Assembly: GCA_036023115.1 (NCBI GenBank)
Contig: JAYKKT010000048.1
Span: forward strand, 3,620,001 to 3,684,000
DNA from: Brasenia schreberi
Lineage: Eukaryota; Streptophyta; Magnoliopsida; Nymphaeales; Cabombaceae
DNA length: 64,000 nt
Direction: 5' to 3'
The notes under the pieces were generated by a model. That model saw nothing but the letters and a program-made list of their open reading frames with translations. It did not search any database and was not told where the DNA came from. Of the stretch, positions 1 through 11,654 are shown piece by piece. Position 1 is the first letter of the stretch. Each line of letters begins with the position of its first letter. The position numbers and the translations under genes were made by a program.

Positions 1-192
1 AGAACACGGTCTTGTTTCCGTGGACGCTCTCTCAGATTTCTTCTTGTAAAGACTCCCCATTCAGCAAAAAGGGCTTTGTTCTCTCACCAATTTCGCCTCC
101 AAGCTACCAACAATGAGAATGAAGAGAATGATGCTTTCGTCGAAGAGCTAAGAATTCCTTCAGATTGGTTGGTGCCATCCAAAGCATTAGAG
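1..192 (+). CDS. Penultimate visible exon of a conserved plant protein, probably plastid-targeted (5' end outside window)
   Basis: Frame 1 is open from base 1 to 192, giving 64 codons. The first ~35 residues are rich in Arg, Ser and Phe with few acidic residues, as in a plastid transit peptide. An acidic stretch (ATNNENEENDAFVEELRIP) follows, then SDWLVPSKALE. The exon ends in phase 0 at a GT donor (193-194). The reading frame continues exactly at 13670 (ESEWLRVSLHKWLDDEYCPE), which supports one split gene. The start codon lies upstream of the window, so the true N terminus is not seen. I do not recognise a named family. The C-terminal exon has the look of a small conserved land-plant plastid protein of unknown role. 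Plastid targeting is inferred from composition only. Confidence 0.7.
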
Positions 193-475
193 GTCCGCTT
201 GCTCTTTCCCCTCTGGTTTCAAAGATTTGTGTCATTATCTATATGTTCTGATTTTGCTTTTCAATTACTCTGGTTTTCTTAGCTTTCTTTGATAAATTAT
301 TGAGAGCTTTGCTCCCACCTCATGTGCGTACCGACATGTTGACCTTTTACTGCCTCTAAATGTAGTTATGAGATGGATGCGAAAGTAGTGTGTTTCATTT
401 CTACGCGCGAGGAAGTTGGAATTCCCACTGAAGAGGTCGGATATTTAATCAAACAAATATTGGACCTATTTAGAT

Positions 476-494
476 GTAGGTGGAGCTAAGGATA
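476..494. repeat. 19-bp target-site duplication of LINE copy A (second copy 1844-1862)
   Basis: gtaggtggagctaaggata is identical at both edges of the LINE. It is followed by the (CAA)n tail on the left and by intron sequence on the right. Confidence 0.93.
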
Positions 495-1843
495 CAACAA
501 CAACAACAACAACAACAACAACTAAGCCTTTTCCCATACTAGACGGGGTCGGCTACATGGATTCTTTGTTTCCACAGATCCCTATCATGTGCCATGTTAG
601 CAGTTAACTCCCAATAAGCTAGATCATTCTTTATTGTTTCTTTCCAATACAAAAACTTTTGTGGTCGTCCTCTACCTCTTTTAATACTTTCCAAATTTAG
701 TTTTTCTAACCTTTTTACAGGTTCTTCTTTTGATCTTCTTTCTATATGTCCAAACCATCTTAAACGATGTTCTCTCATTTTATCCTCTATTGGTGCCACT
801 CCTAATTTGTTTCTAATAACCTCATTATGTATACGGTCTTTTCTTGTATGACCACTCATCCATCTCAACATCTTCATTTCTGTCACAGATATCTTTTGTA
901 CATGATGATGATTAACTGAACCATAAAACATGTTAGGCCTAATTGCTGCTCTATAATATTTACCTTTTAACTTTAATGGTATCTTCTTATCACAAAGAAT
1001 ACCTGATGCTCCTCTCCATTTTAACCAACCAGCATTAATTCTATGTGTAACATCTCCATCAATTCTTCCATCACTATGAAAAATTGACCCTAGGTATTTA
1101 AAACTTTCCTTTTGGGGAATGCAATGTGTGCCAATTTTAATTTCCATGTCCTCTGAAGTAACCAAATGATCAAACTTACATTCCATATATTCTGTCTTTG
1201 TTCTACTAAGTCGGAGGCCTTTGCTTTCTAATGTTTCTCTCCATAGTTCCAATTTTCTATTAACTTTTTCCTTAGACTCCTCCACTAATACAATGCCATC
1301 TGCAAATAACATACACCAAGGTACTTCATCTTGAATATGTTTTGTTAACTCATCCATCACCATTATAAATAAGTATGGACTTAAAGTTGATCCTTGATGT
1401 AACCCAATATTAACTTCAAAGAAGTCTGTCGTTCCTTCATGAGTCCTCACACATGTTTTTGCACCATCATACATGTCTCTTATAAGGTTAATATATGTCA
1501 ATGGGATACCTCTTTTTTCCAAAGTTCTCCAAAGAACCTCCCTCGGTACCCTATCATAAGCTTTTTTTAGATCAATAAATATCATGTGAAGGTCTTTCTT
1601 TTTTGCTCTAAAATGTTCCATAAGACGTCTCAAAAGGTGAATCGCTTCAATAGTAGATCTGCCTGGCATGAATCCAAATTGGTTCTCTGTTGTACTTGAT
1701 ACTTGTCTTAACCTACGTTCGATAATTCTTTCCCATAATTTCATAGTATGACTCATTAACTTGATACCTCGATAATTCGCACAATTTTGAATGTCTCCCT
1801 TGTTCTTATATATGGGTATAAGTGTACTTGTTCTTATATATGG
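495..1843 (-). mobile_element. LINE copy A (RTE type), 5'-truncated, with perfect 19-bp target duplication
   Basis: The - strand is open for 405 codons (539-1756). It encodes the reverse transcriptase from the FGFMPGRST fingers motif through [25 protein letters not shown] and the thumb and C-terminal region ([16 protein letters not shown] type). The 3' end carries a (TTG)n tail, read as (CAA)n at 495-521. The copy is flanked by an exact 19-bp direct repeat, gtaggtggagctaaggata, at 476-494 and 1844-1862, the hallmark of target-primed insertion. The endonuclease half is missing through 5' truncation. The catalytic F-A-D-D box reads FADG, so the second aspartate is lost and the copy should be inactive despite its open frame. 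The 5' end also re-copies 18 nt of itself (1799-1816 and 1827-1844). Confidence 0.93.
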
Positions 1844-1862
1844 GTAGGTGGAGCTAAGGATA

Positions 1863-3831
1863 ATGATAAGAATTTATTTTTAAAAATAAAAGAAGAAGAA
1901 GAAGCTAAGAATGCATTCTCTTTAGTGGTCATGGTGTTTAAATGGTGGATGGGAATGACTGTGGATGGTGGTTGTGGAGAACATAGAGGCAGACCCTTGA
2001 TGTCGGTGGTTAGATGAATGTGGTGGCTGGGGAAGGAAGCTGTTGATGGCGGTGGTTATGGGGATTGAATTATGGTGGTTGGTGACAATTGAATAGGCGG
2101 TGACCATGATGTTCGATTGGTACCAGTAAAAAATCAAAGAGAACGAACAGAAGGTCTCCCTATTGTTTATTCATATAAATAAATCAAATAACCCATGGGA
2201 ATCTGTTTAATGTAAAAGTAAGATGTCCCGGTCAACAAAACAATAGCTAATGGAGATGGCGGTCAAGCATCTAAGCAGGGAAAGAATTGCCAGTTCATAG
2301 TTCAAAGTTCAACCTATCACTGTTAGCAGTGAAAGTACAAACCGAGAATTTAAGTTAGAAGTCTTTTTCCTTTGAAATTCTCTCCAATCCAAATGCATTG
2401 TTTAAGCTTTGTTTGGGAACCTGCAAAGGGGAAGAGAATTTCAGTTCTCCATGAAGAGAATTTTCTTCCAAATACGGTCATTTATCACCAAAGTGTTTCC
2501 TGTTTTAGCATTCCCAAACGCTTCTTAGTGTTTTATGAATCATAAACAAACTGGGTCCTCGATGCTTAGTGTTTTATGTGGGGCTTGCCTTCCAAGACTT
2601 GAACTGGCAAGTTGCTAACATTCAATGAGCTAGACCTTTTGGTGTCACCTGGAAGCATGCTTAGGATGAGGCTAATTTTGCTGATCATTTATTCTCCAGC
2701 TACATGGATACTTTGTTTCTATTGAGTTCAATCTTGTGATATCAATGTCTAGTGATGATTTTCTTTTGAAGGGAAATGATAATTTCTTGTAATGAGAATG
2801 AATTGGTTCTGCTAGTGAGTTTAATAACACAATTCTTATACTCAGTTCAAACAAAATATATATAGAAGTTACAGAAATTCAAATTAATAACTCATGCAAC
2901 TCTTTAGATAATTGTACAATACAAATTAGTCCTTCTAAAAGCTCTTGTATTCAAACACAGGGATCCAGATCCAAACTGTTTAAAGAACCATATGTAGGTG
3001 CTCTACGAAAACCGAGAAGACAAGTAACATGGACACGAGGGCTGCACATGCCCCACTTAAACAGGTTATATGGTAAGCAGATTCGGGGTATATATAGACC
3101 CGAACCTGACTCGAAGGGACTGAACTGGTCTGAATGAACTAGAAGCCCCGGTGACTAGATTAATGTTCGGCCAGTTCCAGCCACCAATCCAGTCGAAAAG
3201 GGTACCGTTGGAAAAGGCTTGAATTGATCTAGTGTTTGGAATCTTCTATGCAGCCGGAAGGCCACTTGTTCACCAGAAAAATCCTTGAGAAACTAGACCA
3301 TGTAAAACTGAACCCTATTAATGGTTTTTGAGAGAAAGTTTGGCCATATTAGTTGTTTCTCCGGTCGAGTAAGTAGTCAATGGGTCCGTGTTTCAAAATT
3401 TACATGTAGGCACCTTCAATTTCACTTGACAACCACCGAGTTGCCAAAAATCTCATGGGAAAGTCAATCGGTTGTTTTGTCTTAAAGCCTTGACCATTCT
3501 TTGGGCCGATTTTGTTGAAATACACCACTACGAGATCCCTTAATATGGTCAAAACTTCTGCATAGTTGTCCTCCCTCAATCCTTACTCTCTTCTAACACC
3601 CATCGTTGGCAACTCATGGGAAGATCGATCAAATAAAAAAAAGAAAATAACTTGCCAAAATTGTCGTGGACTAACTTCATGATCTAGGGTTCAGGAGACA
3701 ATGACGCTTTCTCTTCTCACCCAAATATAGTCATGAGAACATCCTATTTTTGTGAGGCCCTTCCTTACCCGGTTAGGGTTTCATCTTCCTATTAGGTTTC
3801 CCTCTTCTGTTTCTTTTTCTTTTTTTTACAT
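1863..3831. other. Intron sequence without recognised element
   Basis: A short GAA-rich run lies near 1890, followed by a GGTGG-rich stretch at 1930-2100. Part of 2820-2910 resembles 7485-7570 (both contain aaattaataactcat), so an old repeat family may be present. I see no coding motif and no terminal repeats. Confidence 0.5.
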
Positions 3832-4104
3832 TATGAGAGAATATCGTTTAAGATGGTTTGGACATATAGAAAGAAGATCAGAAGAAGAACCTTTAAGAAG
3901 GTATGAAAAACTAAATTTGAAAAGTATTAAAAGAGGTAGAGGACGACCACAAAAGTGTTGAAAAGAAACAATAAAGAATGATCTAGCTTATTGTGAGTTA
4001 ACTGCTAACATGGCACATGATAGAGCTTTATGGAAACAAAGAATCCATGTAGCCGACCCCGTCTAGTATGGGAAAAGGCTTAGTTGTTGTAGTAGTTGTT
4101 GTTA
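3832..4104 (+). mobile_element. LINE copy B (RTE type), 3' end only
   Basis: The sequence starts inside the C-terminal coding region ([20 protein letters not shown]). It runs through the stretch found in every copy, ending gccgaccccgtctagtatgg and then gggaaaaggcttag, into an imperfect (TTG)n tail. About 270 bp remain. The 5' break falls next to a T-rich run. No target duplication could be defined, because copy C is inserted directly behind its tail. Confidence 0.85.
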
Positions 4105-4117
4105 TATGGTCTAACTT

Positions 4118-5118
4118 TTTTTTCTCTCCATAGTTTCAATTTCCTATCAACTTTTTCCTTAGACTCATCCACTAACAGAATATCATCGACAAATAATATA
4201 CACCAAGGTACATCATCTTGAATATATTTTCTTAACTCTTCAAGGTCCAATATAAATAGATATGGACTTAGACTTGATCCCTGATGTAACCCAATATTCT
4301 TTGAAGTTAATATTGAGTTAGAGTAGGGATCAACTCTAAGTTTATATCTATTTATATTGGTCATTGATTAGTTAACAAAACATATTCAAGATGAAGTACC
4401 TTGGTTATTTATATGATATTGTGTTAATGAATGAGTCTAAGGAAAAAGTTACAGAAAATTAGAATTATAGAAAGAAATATTAGAAAGTAAAGGCTTCCGA
4501 CTTAGTATAACAAAGTAAGAATATATGGAATGTAAGTTTGATTATTTGGTTACTTTAGAGGATATAAAAATTAAGATTATGCATAGAATTAATGCATGAT
4601 AGTTAAAATACAGAGGGGCATCACGTATTTTATGTCAAAAGAAGATGTCATTAAAGTTGAAAGGTAAATATTATAGAGCAACAATTAGACATGTTATGTT
4701 TTATGGTTTTGACTATTGGGCAGTTAATCATCAACATGTACAAAAGATGTCCGTGACAAAAATGAAGATGTTGAGATGGATGAGTGGCCACACAAGGAAA
4801 GACCATGATATTATTAGAAAAAATTGGGAGTGACGCCAATAGAGGATAAAATGAGGAAAAATCGTTTAAGATGGTTTGGACATGTAGAAAGACGACCAAA
4901 GGAAGCTTAGTAAGAAGGTATGAAAAACTAGATTGTGAAAATGTTAAAAGAGGAAGGGAAAGACCACAAAAGTGTTGGAAAGAAACAATAAAGAATGATC
5001 TAGCTCATGTTGAGTTAACTGCCAATATGGCACATGATAGGGCTCGGTGAAAACAATGAATCCATGTAGCCAATCCCATCTAGTATGGGAAAAGGCTTAG
5101 TTGTTGTTGTTGTTGTTG
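4118..5118 (+). mobile_element. LINE copy C (RTE type) with an inverted duplicate of its own RT core; 13-bp target duplication
   Basis: The 13-bp repeat tatggtctaactt at 4105-4117 and 5119-5131 delimits the insertion. From about 4304 to 5118 the element reads in + orientation, from the FEVNIG region of RT to the (TTG)n tail, with many stops. The first ~186 bp (4118-4303) is the same RT region in - orientation, encoding [15 protein letters not shown] through FVDDILLVDESKEK to LKLWRE. The two arms meet tail-to-tail near 4304 and overlap almost completely in element coordinates. Ordinary 5' inversion by twin priming would place an upstream segment in inverted orientation, so this foldback is unusual. 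Confidence 0.85.
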
Positions 5119-5131
5119 TATGGTCTAACTT

Positions 5132-5511
5132 GGGTTTGAGTTTGGGCCTAATCCAAACCTAAGTATTATAGGCTCCCCGTTATAGAAAGTTCATCCTCGA
5201 AATTTAGAGTGTAACCTTGCACACCGAATTCAGAACATAATATCCTTGAATTCTATAAAGTTTGACACAATCACAACTATGATAGACAAGCTAATTGTTG
5301 AAGCTTAAATTACCAACTACACCAACTGTCATCATTTTTGCATGTCAATACAACTACAATCACTATTTCCCAAGATAATTGTTGTACGCTTTTGAGCCTA
5401 AACTTTATGCCATGTATCTCAAGTGAATTAAAAGTTTCCAATTCAACAAAACTTTCTACAAGTTAAACCAAATCAAAACACTTAATGAATGAAATGTAAC
5501 CTCCCCCAACT
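5132..5511. other. Intron sequence without recognised element
   Basis: AT-rich unique-looking sequence between LINE copies C and D, with no coding motif or repeat seen. Confidence 0.45.
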
Positions 5512-7460
5512 GTGTTAGGTGAATCTAAGGGAGGTGTACCCGTACAAAAAGAAGCTTGGTGGTAGAGTGAAGTAGTGCAAAATAAAATCAAGGCAAAGAA
5601 GGCATGTTACAAATTACATTATGCTAAGAAAACTAGTAAAACTTTAGATGCTTATAAGAAAGCAAAGCAGGAAGCGAAAAAGGTTGCTAGTGAAGCAAAA
5701 GCTAAAATTTGAAAGGATTTATATAAAAAACTCAACTCAAAAGAGGGTGAAAGAGATATTTTTAGGATAGCTAGGGCTAGAGATATGAAAACTAAGGATC
5801 TTAATTCTGTTAGATGCATCAAACATGAGGATGAGAAAATTCTTATGGCAAATGATGATATAAGAAATAGATGAAAAAACTATGTTTATAAGCTTTTTAA
5901 TGAAAATGAAGATGTTAGTATTAGCTTACGAGAGTTAGCCAAATCAGAAAAGAATACAAATCACAATTTCTACCGACATATTCAAAAGAATGAAGTCAAA
6001 GAAGCTCTTAAACATTTGAAGGGTGGTAAATCGGTAGGATGAGATAATATTCCTATAGAAGTTTGGAAAATACTAGGAGAAATAGGAATCACTTGGCTCA
6101 CAAGACTATTTAATGAAATATAAAAAAACCAAAAAATGCCCGAGGAATGGAGAGCAAGTACACTTATACCCATATATAAGAACAAGGGAGACATTCAGAA
6201 TTGTGCGAATTATCAGGGTATCAAGTTAATGAGTCATACTATGAAATTATGACAAAGAATTATCGAATGTATGATAAGTATCGAGTACAATAGAGAACCA
6301 ATTTGGATTCATGCCAAGCATATCTACTATTGAAGCGATTCACCTTTTGAGACGTTTTATGAAATATTTTAGTGCAAAAAGGAAAGACCTTCATATGATA
6401 TTTATTGATTTAAAAAGAGCTTACGATAGAATACCAAGGGATGTTCTTTGGAGAACCTTTGGAAAAAAGAGTATCCCATTGACATACGTAAACGTTATAA
6501 GATACATGTATGATGACGCAAAAACATGTGTGAGGACTCATGAAGGAATGACAGACTTCTTTTAAGTTAATATCGGGTTACATCAAGGATCAACTTTAAG
6601 TCCAAACTTATTTATAATGATAATTGATGAGTTAAAAAAACATATTCAAGATGAAGTACCTTAGTGTATATTATTTGTAGATGATATTGTGTTAGTGGAG
6701 GAGTCTAAGGAAAACGTTAATAGAAAATTAGAACTATGGAGAGAAACATTAAAAAGTAAAGGCTTTTGACTTAGTAAAACAAAGACAGAATATATAGAAT
6801 GTAAGTTTGATTATTTGGTTACTTTAGATGACATAAAAATTAAAATTGGCATTGTATCCCTCAAAAGAAAAATTTTAAATACCTAGGGTCAATTTTTCAA
6901 AGTGATGAAAGAATTTATAGAGATGTTACATATAGAATTAATGCAGGTTGTTAAAATGGAGAGGAGCATCAACTATTCTTTATGACAAGAAGATACCATT
7001 AAAGTTAAAAGGTAAATATTATACAGTAGCAATTAGACCTGCCATATTTTATGGTTTTGAGTGTTGGACAGTTAATCATCAACTTGTACAAAAAATGTCC
7101 ATGGCAGAAATGAATGGATGAGTGGTCATAGAAGAAAAGACCGTATACATAATGAGGTCATTAGAAACAAATTGGTTGTGACACTAATAGAGGATAAAAT
7201 AAGAGAATATTGTTTAAGATAGTTTGGACATACAGAAAGAAGATTAAAAGAAGCACCTGTAAGAAGGTATGAAAAACTAGATTTTGAAAGTATTAAAAGA
7301 GGTAGAGGACGACCACAAAAGTGTTGGAAAGAAACAATAAAGAATGATCTAGCTTATCTTGAGTTAACTGTTAATGTGACACATGATAGGGCTATGTGGA
7401 AACAAAGAATCCATATAGCCGACCCCGTCTAGGATGAGAAAAGGCTTAATTGTTGTTGTT
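5512..7460 (+). mobile_element. LINE copy D (RTE type), long but decayed
   Basis: The sequence begins in the linker between endonuclease and RT (gtgttaggtgaatctaaggg). It runs through the whole RT, including an open 84-codon piece at 6311-6565 ([12 protein letters not shown] to HEGMTDFF), an LFVDDIVLVEES catalytic box near 6670, and the C-terminal region, to a short (TTG)n tail at about 7450. Several in-frame stops and small deletions interrupt it. About 1.95 kb remains and the endonuclease is absent. I found no clear target duplication. Confidence 0.88.
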
Positions 7461-8130
7461 ATATATCTTTTCAATTTAAGTCCTCAAACTGTATACACAA
7501 TCCTTGTACTCTTTTAAATAAAATACACATTTCTAGAATTCACAGAAGTTCAAATTAATAACTCATAAAACTCTTATTACAAGCATCTACCCCCAATGCT
7601 TGACTGAAAGTCTATGTTGTGTAGAAAACCATACAATTAATTATTCATTCAAACCAAGTAAGCAAAATGACCTTTATATAATTTCACAGACATTAACTAT
7701 ACTGATTTAAAGAAAAACAAGAGTACATAATCTAGATATTATCATTCCATCTGTCACGCATAATTTATCAAGAATCAAGAAGTTCAAAAGTTAAAATTGG
7801 TCAACAAGCTTCTAATATGTCCAAACCTAATATCATTATGGATAGGCAGTATGCTTCACACAATGAGATCATATGTGCAACTCAAACACTCCAACTATTC
7901 TAGAATTGCAGTTATTATCATCAACATATAGCTTAATTTCCTACTAACTAAATCAAGGTCTAAACATAGTATGAACATATCTAATCAACTTTTATAAAAT
8001 TAGAACATTATTACTTCTACCATAAGTAAAATACAACTCTAATTGCTACAATAAATATCTCAACTCATCTAAAACTTCAATGAAGATATCATTATTATAA
8101 TTATCGTAAAACTCTAAGCAACTCTATTCA
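7461..8130. other. Intron sequence without recognised element
   Basis: AT-rich, with no coding motif. The start (7485-7570) is weakly similar to 2820-2910. Confidence 0.45.
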
Positions 8131-10148
8131 ACAACAACAAAAACTAAGCCTTTTCCCATACTAGATGGGGTCCGCTACATGGATTCTTTGTTTCCACAGA
8201 TCCCTATCGTGTGCCATGTTAGCAGTTAACTCACAATAAGCTAGATCATTCTTTATTGTTTCTTTCCAACACTTTTGTGGTCGTCCTCTAGCTCTTTTAA
8301 TACTTTCCAAATTTAGTTTTTCATACCTTCTTCCTGGTTCTTCTTTTGATCTTCTTTCTATATGTTCAAACCATCTTAAATGATATTGTCTCATTTTATC
8401 CTATATTGGTGCCACTCCTAATTTGTTTCTAATAACCTCATTTTGTATACGGTCTTTTCTTGTATGACCACTCATCCATCTCAACATCTTCATTTCTATC
8501 ACAGACATCTTTTGTACATGTTAATGATTAATTGCCCAACACTCAGAACCATAAAACATGGCAGGCCTAATTGCTGCTCTATAATATTTACCTTTTAACT
8601 TTAATGGTATCTTCTTATCACAAAGAATACCTGATGTTCCTCTCCATTTTAACCAACTAGCATTAATTTTATGCATAACATCTCCATCAATTCTTCCATC
8701 ACTCTGAAAAATTGACCCTAGGTATTTAAAACTTTCCTTTTGGGGGATGCAATGTGTGCCAATTTTAATTTCTATGTCCTCTGAGGCAACCAAATGATTA
8801 AACTTACATTCCATATATTCTGTCTTTGTTCTACTAAGTCGGAGGCCTTTGCTTTCTAATGTTTCTCTCCATAGTTCCAATTTTCTATTAACTTTTTCCT
8901 TAGACTCCTCCACTAATACAATGTCATGTGTAAATAACATACACCAAGGTACTTCATCTTGAATATGTTTTGTTAACTCATCAATCACCATTATAAATAA
9001 GTATGGACTTAAAGTTGATCCTTGATGTAACCCAATATTAACTTCAAAGAAGTCTGTCATTCCTTTATGAGTCCTCATACATGTTTTTGCACCATCATAC
9101 ATGTCTCTTATAAGGTTAATGTATGTCAATGGGATAACTTTTTTTTCTAAAGTTTTCCAAAGAACCTCCCTCGGTACTCTATCATAAGTTTTTTCTAGAT
9201 CAATAAATATCATGTGAAGGTCTTTCTTTTTTGCTCTAAAATGTTCCATAAGACGTCTTAAAAGGTTAATCGCTTCAACAATAGATCTGCCTAACATGAA
9301 TCCAAATTGGTTCTCTATTGTACTTGATACTTGTCTTAACCTACGTTCGATAATTCTTTCTCACAATTTCATAGTATGGCTCATTAACTTGATACCTCGA
9401 TAATTCGCACAATTTTGAATATCTCTCTTGTTCTTATATATGGGTATAAGTGTACTTGCTCTCCATTCCTCTGGCATCTTTTGGTTTTTTCATATTTCAT
9501 TAAATAGTCTTGTGAGCCAAGTGATTCCTATTTCTCCTAGTATTTTCCAAACTTCTATAGGAATATTATATGGTCCTGCCGATTTACCACCCTTCGTATG
9601 TTTAAGAGCCTCTTTGACTTCATTCTTTTGAATACGTCGGTAGAAATTATGGTTTATATACTTTTTTGATTTGACTAACTCTCCTAAGCTAATAAACATC
9701 TTTATTTTCATTAAAAGCTTATAAAAATAGTTTTTCCATCTATTTCTTATATCATCATTTGCCACTAGAATTTTTTCATCCTCGTCTTTGATGCATCTAA
9801 CATAATTAAGATCTTTAATTTTCTTATCTCTAGCCCTAGCTATCCTAAAAATATCTCTTTCACCCTCTTTTGAGTTGAGTTTTTTATATAAATCCTCCCA
9901 AAATTTAGCTTTTGCTTCACTCACGGCCTTTTTCGCTTCCTTCTTTGCTTTTTTATAAGCCTCTAAAGTTTCACTAGTTTTCTTAGCATAATGTAATTTG
10001 TAGCATGCCCTCTTTGCCTTGATTTTATTTTGCACTACTTCACTCCACCACCAAGCTTCTTTTTGTGCTGGTACACCTCCCTTAGATACACCTAACACAT
10101 CTTTCGCCACTTTCCTAATATGTATAGCCATATATTGTTCTACATATT
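8131..10148 (-). mobile_element. LINE copy E (RTE type), 2.0 kb, three open segments
   Basis: The (CAA)n tail lies at about 8131-8145, and the copy extends on the - strand to about 10148. Three open stretches cover it in order. 9490-10161 is the endonuclease-RT linker, rich in Lys/Glu (AYKKAKKEAKKAVSEAKAKF), then RRIQKNEVKEAL and SAGPYNIPIEVWK. 8521-9297 is the RT palm ([26 protein letters not shown]). 8161-8394 is the C terminus. The catalytic box reads FTHD instead of FADD, so it should be dead. Frame breaks fall near 9300-9490 and 8395-8520. It is the least decayed long copy in this intron after copy A. Confidence 0.9.
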
Positions 10149-10194
10149 TTATATTCTTCAACCAATATTATCTTTATTCATGCTTGCATATTAC

Positions 10195-10650
10195 TGTAAT
10201 GAAGATGATACTTCAACATATTGAATGGAGCAATGAATATCCAATACATGTATATAACAATCATGAGTCATCATAAGATGACTATGAAAAGCCTTCGAAA
10301 AGGCTAGAATAATAGCAAATGCATTAACAATAGCAAATACACTAAAAAAAATGTATATAAATTGGCCAAGAGGGCTTATCTTTTATTGAATACAAGATAA
10401 ATATTTATTGAGTGGAGAAGAGAGAGAAGAGTGAAAGTGATAGTGGGCAACCACCAACATTGAGGTGTTACTACTGAAAATAGCTATTAGGTAAGGCCCA
10501 ATGGCTAATAAAGTAGTCGTTAGCCCCTCTTGGTAGCCCTGTTGGACTAGATGGTCCTAGTGCGAGGTGACCCTGTCGGTTCTTGTGCTTGATTACATGT
10601 ATGTATATTTTTATACTAAGAAAATATAGAAAAATATATGTATTTTAACA
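10195..10650 (-). repeat. 3' LTR of Copia-1 (456 bp)
   Basis: The LTR starts tgtaatgaagatgatacttc and ends tattttaaca on the + strand, so it reads TG...CA on the - strand. Both edges match the LTRs of Copia-2 (tgtaataaagtcgatacttt ... aaca). The following bases, cccttcaaac, are a polypurine tract on the - strand (GTTTGAAGGG before TGTTA). Confidence 0.75.
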
Positions 10651-11605
10651 CCCTTCAAACTAACGTTATTATCACCAAAGTTTGCTAACTAAAAATGAAA
10701 GCGCGGTGTAAGTAGTGATTTGGTGAAGACATTTGCAACTTGATACTCTAATCGCACAAAGTATAGCGCAGTGTCCTTGTAGACGTTCTTGTCGAATGTA
10801 GTGACAGTCTATCTCAATGTAATGACAATACATGATAGGAGTAACTTCAAGTGATGTTCCAAGATCTTGTAGAAGTCTTTTTAGCTAGGTTAGATCTGTA
10901 GTTATGTTGGCCATTGCTTTATATTTTATTTCAGTAGTTGAGAGCGACACCTTTTGTTGCTTTTTACATCTCCATGAGATTAGAGAGTCTCCAAAAAGAT
11001 GCAGTAGCCTATTGTAGAGTGTCTGTTATTAACATCATCATCCCAATTGACATCAATATATGCAATTATATGAGGTAGGGAGGAAGATGATAAGGATACT
11101 CCCTCTTTAGTGGTATGTCGGACATATCATATGATTCGCATTATGTATAATGGTAGGTGCATGTTGAAATTGACTTACAATATGTATAATATGAGTGATG
11201 TATGTCAATGATCCGACTATATGCCTATAAGGAGTGAGATCAGTGATTCACCATCTTTAAGTCTTATTTTTTTGTTAATCACCTTAGGTATCTAATTGCT
11301 TTATCATTTGTTAGTTCAAATCTAACAACAATATCATTAGCAAATTTAGTTTGAGACAAAAAAACCTATGTTATTTCTTGTTACCTCAATACCCAAAAAG
11401 TACCGTAGATGTCGAAGATCATTCATTTCATATACCCTACCAAGGTCACATATGATATTTTGGATGTAATGATCATATCATCTAGATATAACAAGAGAAT
11501 AACAATACCTACAATAGATCGCTTTATAAACGAAGCAATGTCAGTAAAACATGTAGTGAAACCATTACATGTCATAAACTCACTAATTTTATCATACCTA
11601 CATAC
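10651..11605 (-). mobile_element. Copia-1 internal 3' end (RNase H region), truncated
   Basis: The - strand translation around 10905-10960 gives the Copia RNase H signature LSTTEIKYKAM, a variant of LSTTEAEY. Further right come degraded RT C-terminal sequences parallel to Copia-2. There is no gag, protease or integrase. The element stops abruptly near 11605, next to a 9-bp-stem hairpin and LINE copy F. It belongs to the same family as Copia-2 because its LTR edges and adjacent internal sequence match. Confidence 0.75.
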
Positions 11606-11620
11606 CCTTTCAAGGTAGTG

Positions 11621-11643
11621 GCACGGGCCCTAAAGGCCCGTGC
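11621..11643. other. Perfect GC-rich hairpin (9-bp stem, 5-nt loop), possible Helitron 3' terminus
   Basis: The arms gcacgggcc and ggcccgtgc surround the loop ctaaa in an otherwise AT-rich setting, exactly where Copia-1 ends and LINE copy F begins. Plant Helitrons end in a short GC-rich hairpin just before CTRR. Here one flank gives CACTAC (- strand) and the other TCCTAT (+ strand), each one base away from a CTRR end. I infer a Helitron terminus only weakly. Confidence 0.35.
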
Positions 11644-11654
11644 TCCTATTACAT

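Noticed and set aside
2820..7570. Similarity between 2820-2910 and 7485-7570 as a possible element pair
   Set aside because: Only short segments match and the rest is too divergent to define a repeat with edges.
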